Source of the DNA: Pigoraptor vietnamica
Taxonomy: Eukaryota; Opisthokonta; Filasterea
Direction of reading: 5' to 3'
Length of the DNA: 18,205 bases
Assembly (NCBI GenBank): GCA_943704525.1
Contig: CALSCQ010003229.1
Location: 1 to 18,205, forward strand
Below, piece by piece: positions 18,171 through 18,205 of the stretch (positions are counted from its first letter, which is position 1; each line of letters begins with the position of its first letter). Both the position numbers and the translations under genes were made by a program. Under the pieces are notes generated by a model. It worked only from the letters and a program-made list of their open reading frames with translations. It did not search any database and was not told the DNA's origin.

Positions 18171-18205
18171 AGAAAGAGAGGAGGGGGAGGGGGGGGGAGG
18201 GGGAG
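18171..18205 (-). other. Polypyrimidine tract of a putative intron 3' end
   Basis: The plus strand is almost pure purine with G5, G9 and G5 runs; the minus strand is C/T-rich. Read on the minus strand it precedes an AG acceptor by about 16 nt, as an intron polypyrimidine tract should. As G-runs, the plus strand could also form a quadruplex. Confidence 0.45.

Noticed and set aside
1-18205. A dedicated novel multi-gene system (defence, biosynthetic or mobile)
   Set aside because: The genes are ordinary endomembrane and quality-control genes in mixed orientation with separate promoters. No transposase, integrase, nuclease or biosynthetic core was seen.

Overview
This window is nuclear DNA from a GC-rich, intron-containing eukaryote, most likely a free-living protist. 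The evidence is spliceosomal introns with GT..AG ends, one exact TACTAAC branch point, TATA and CCAAT promoter elements, and eukaryote-specific endomembrane genes. The sequence does not fix the lineage. Exon boundaries were inferred by hand from homology and reading phase. The joined gene models come to whole codon numbers.

Layout, left to right: (1) about 101-6916, +: ATG2, the bridge-like lipid-transfer protein of autophagy. It is cut at its 5' side by the window edge, has one intron in view and then a 6.2-kb exon. (2) 7255-9048, -: an intronless F-box-like protein with at least 14 leucine-rich repeats, convergent with ATG2. (3) 9049-9525: a shared divergent promoter region with two CACGTG palindromes. 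(4) 9526-13460, +: VPS51, a subunit of the GARP/EARP tethering complexes, in seven exons. (5) 13461-14188: a convergent intergenic stretch holding a nested inverted-repeat structure and a 48-bp tandem duplication. (6) 14189-15378, -: a two-exon ubiquitin-like plus AN1 zinc-finger protein (ZFAND4-type architecture), with a TATA-like box and three 30-bp-spaced CCAAT elements upstream. (7) 16042-16900, -: a two-exon acyl-protein thioesterase (APT1/LYPLA family) whose last ~93 bp, including the catalytic His codon, are duplicated just downstream. (8) 16936-17110: a 77-bp minisatellite directly upstream of the thioesterase. (9) 17111-18049: no recognisable gene. (10) 18050-18154, -: a possible terminal exon of a membrane protein that continues beyond the right edge.

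The genes are housekeeping functions of the endomembrane system: phagophore growth (ATG2), endosome-to-Golgi tethering (VPS51), protein depalmitoylation (APT) and ubiquitin-linked quality control (Ubl-AN1). There is no sign that they form an operon or a dedicated system.

The unusual material is non-coding. Four of the nine introns seen carry GT-rich repeats on the sense strand close to the 5' splice site, on whichever strand is transcribed. Recent short tandem duplications sit at the 3' ends of three genes. I found no convincing new multi-gene system.
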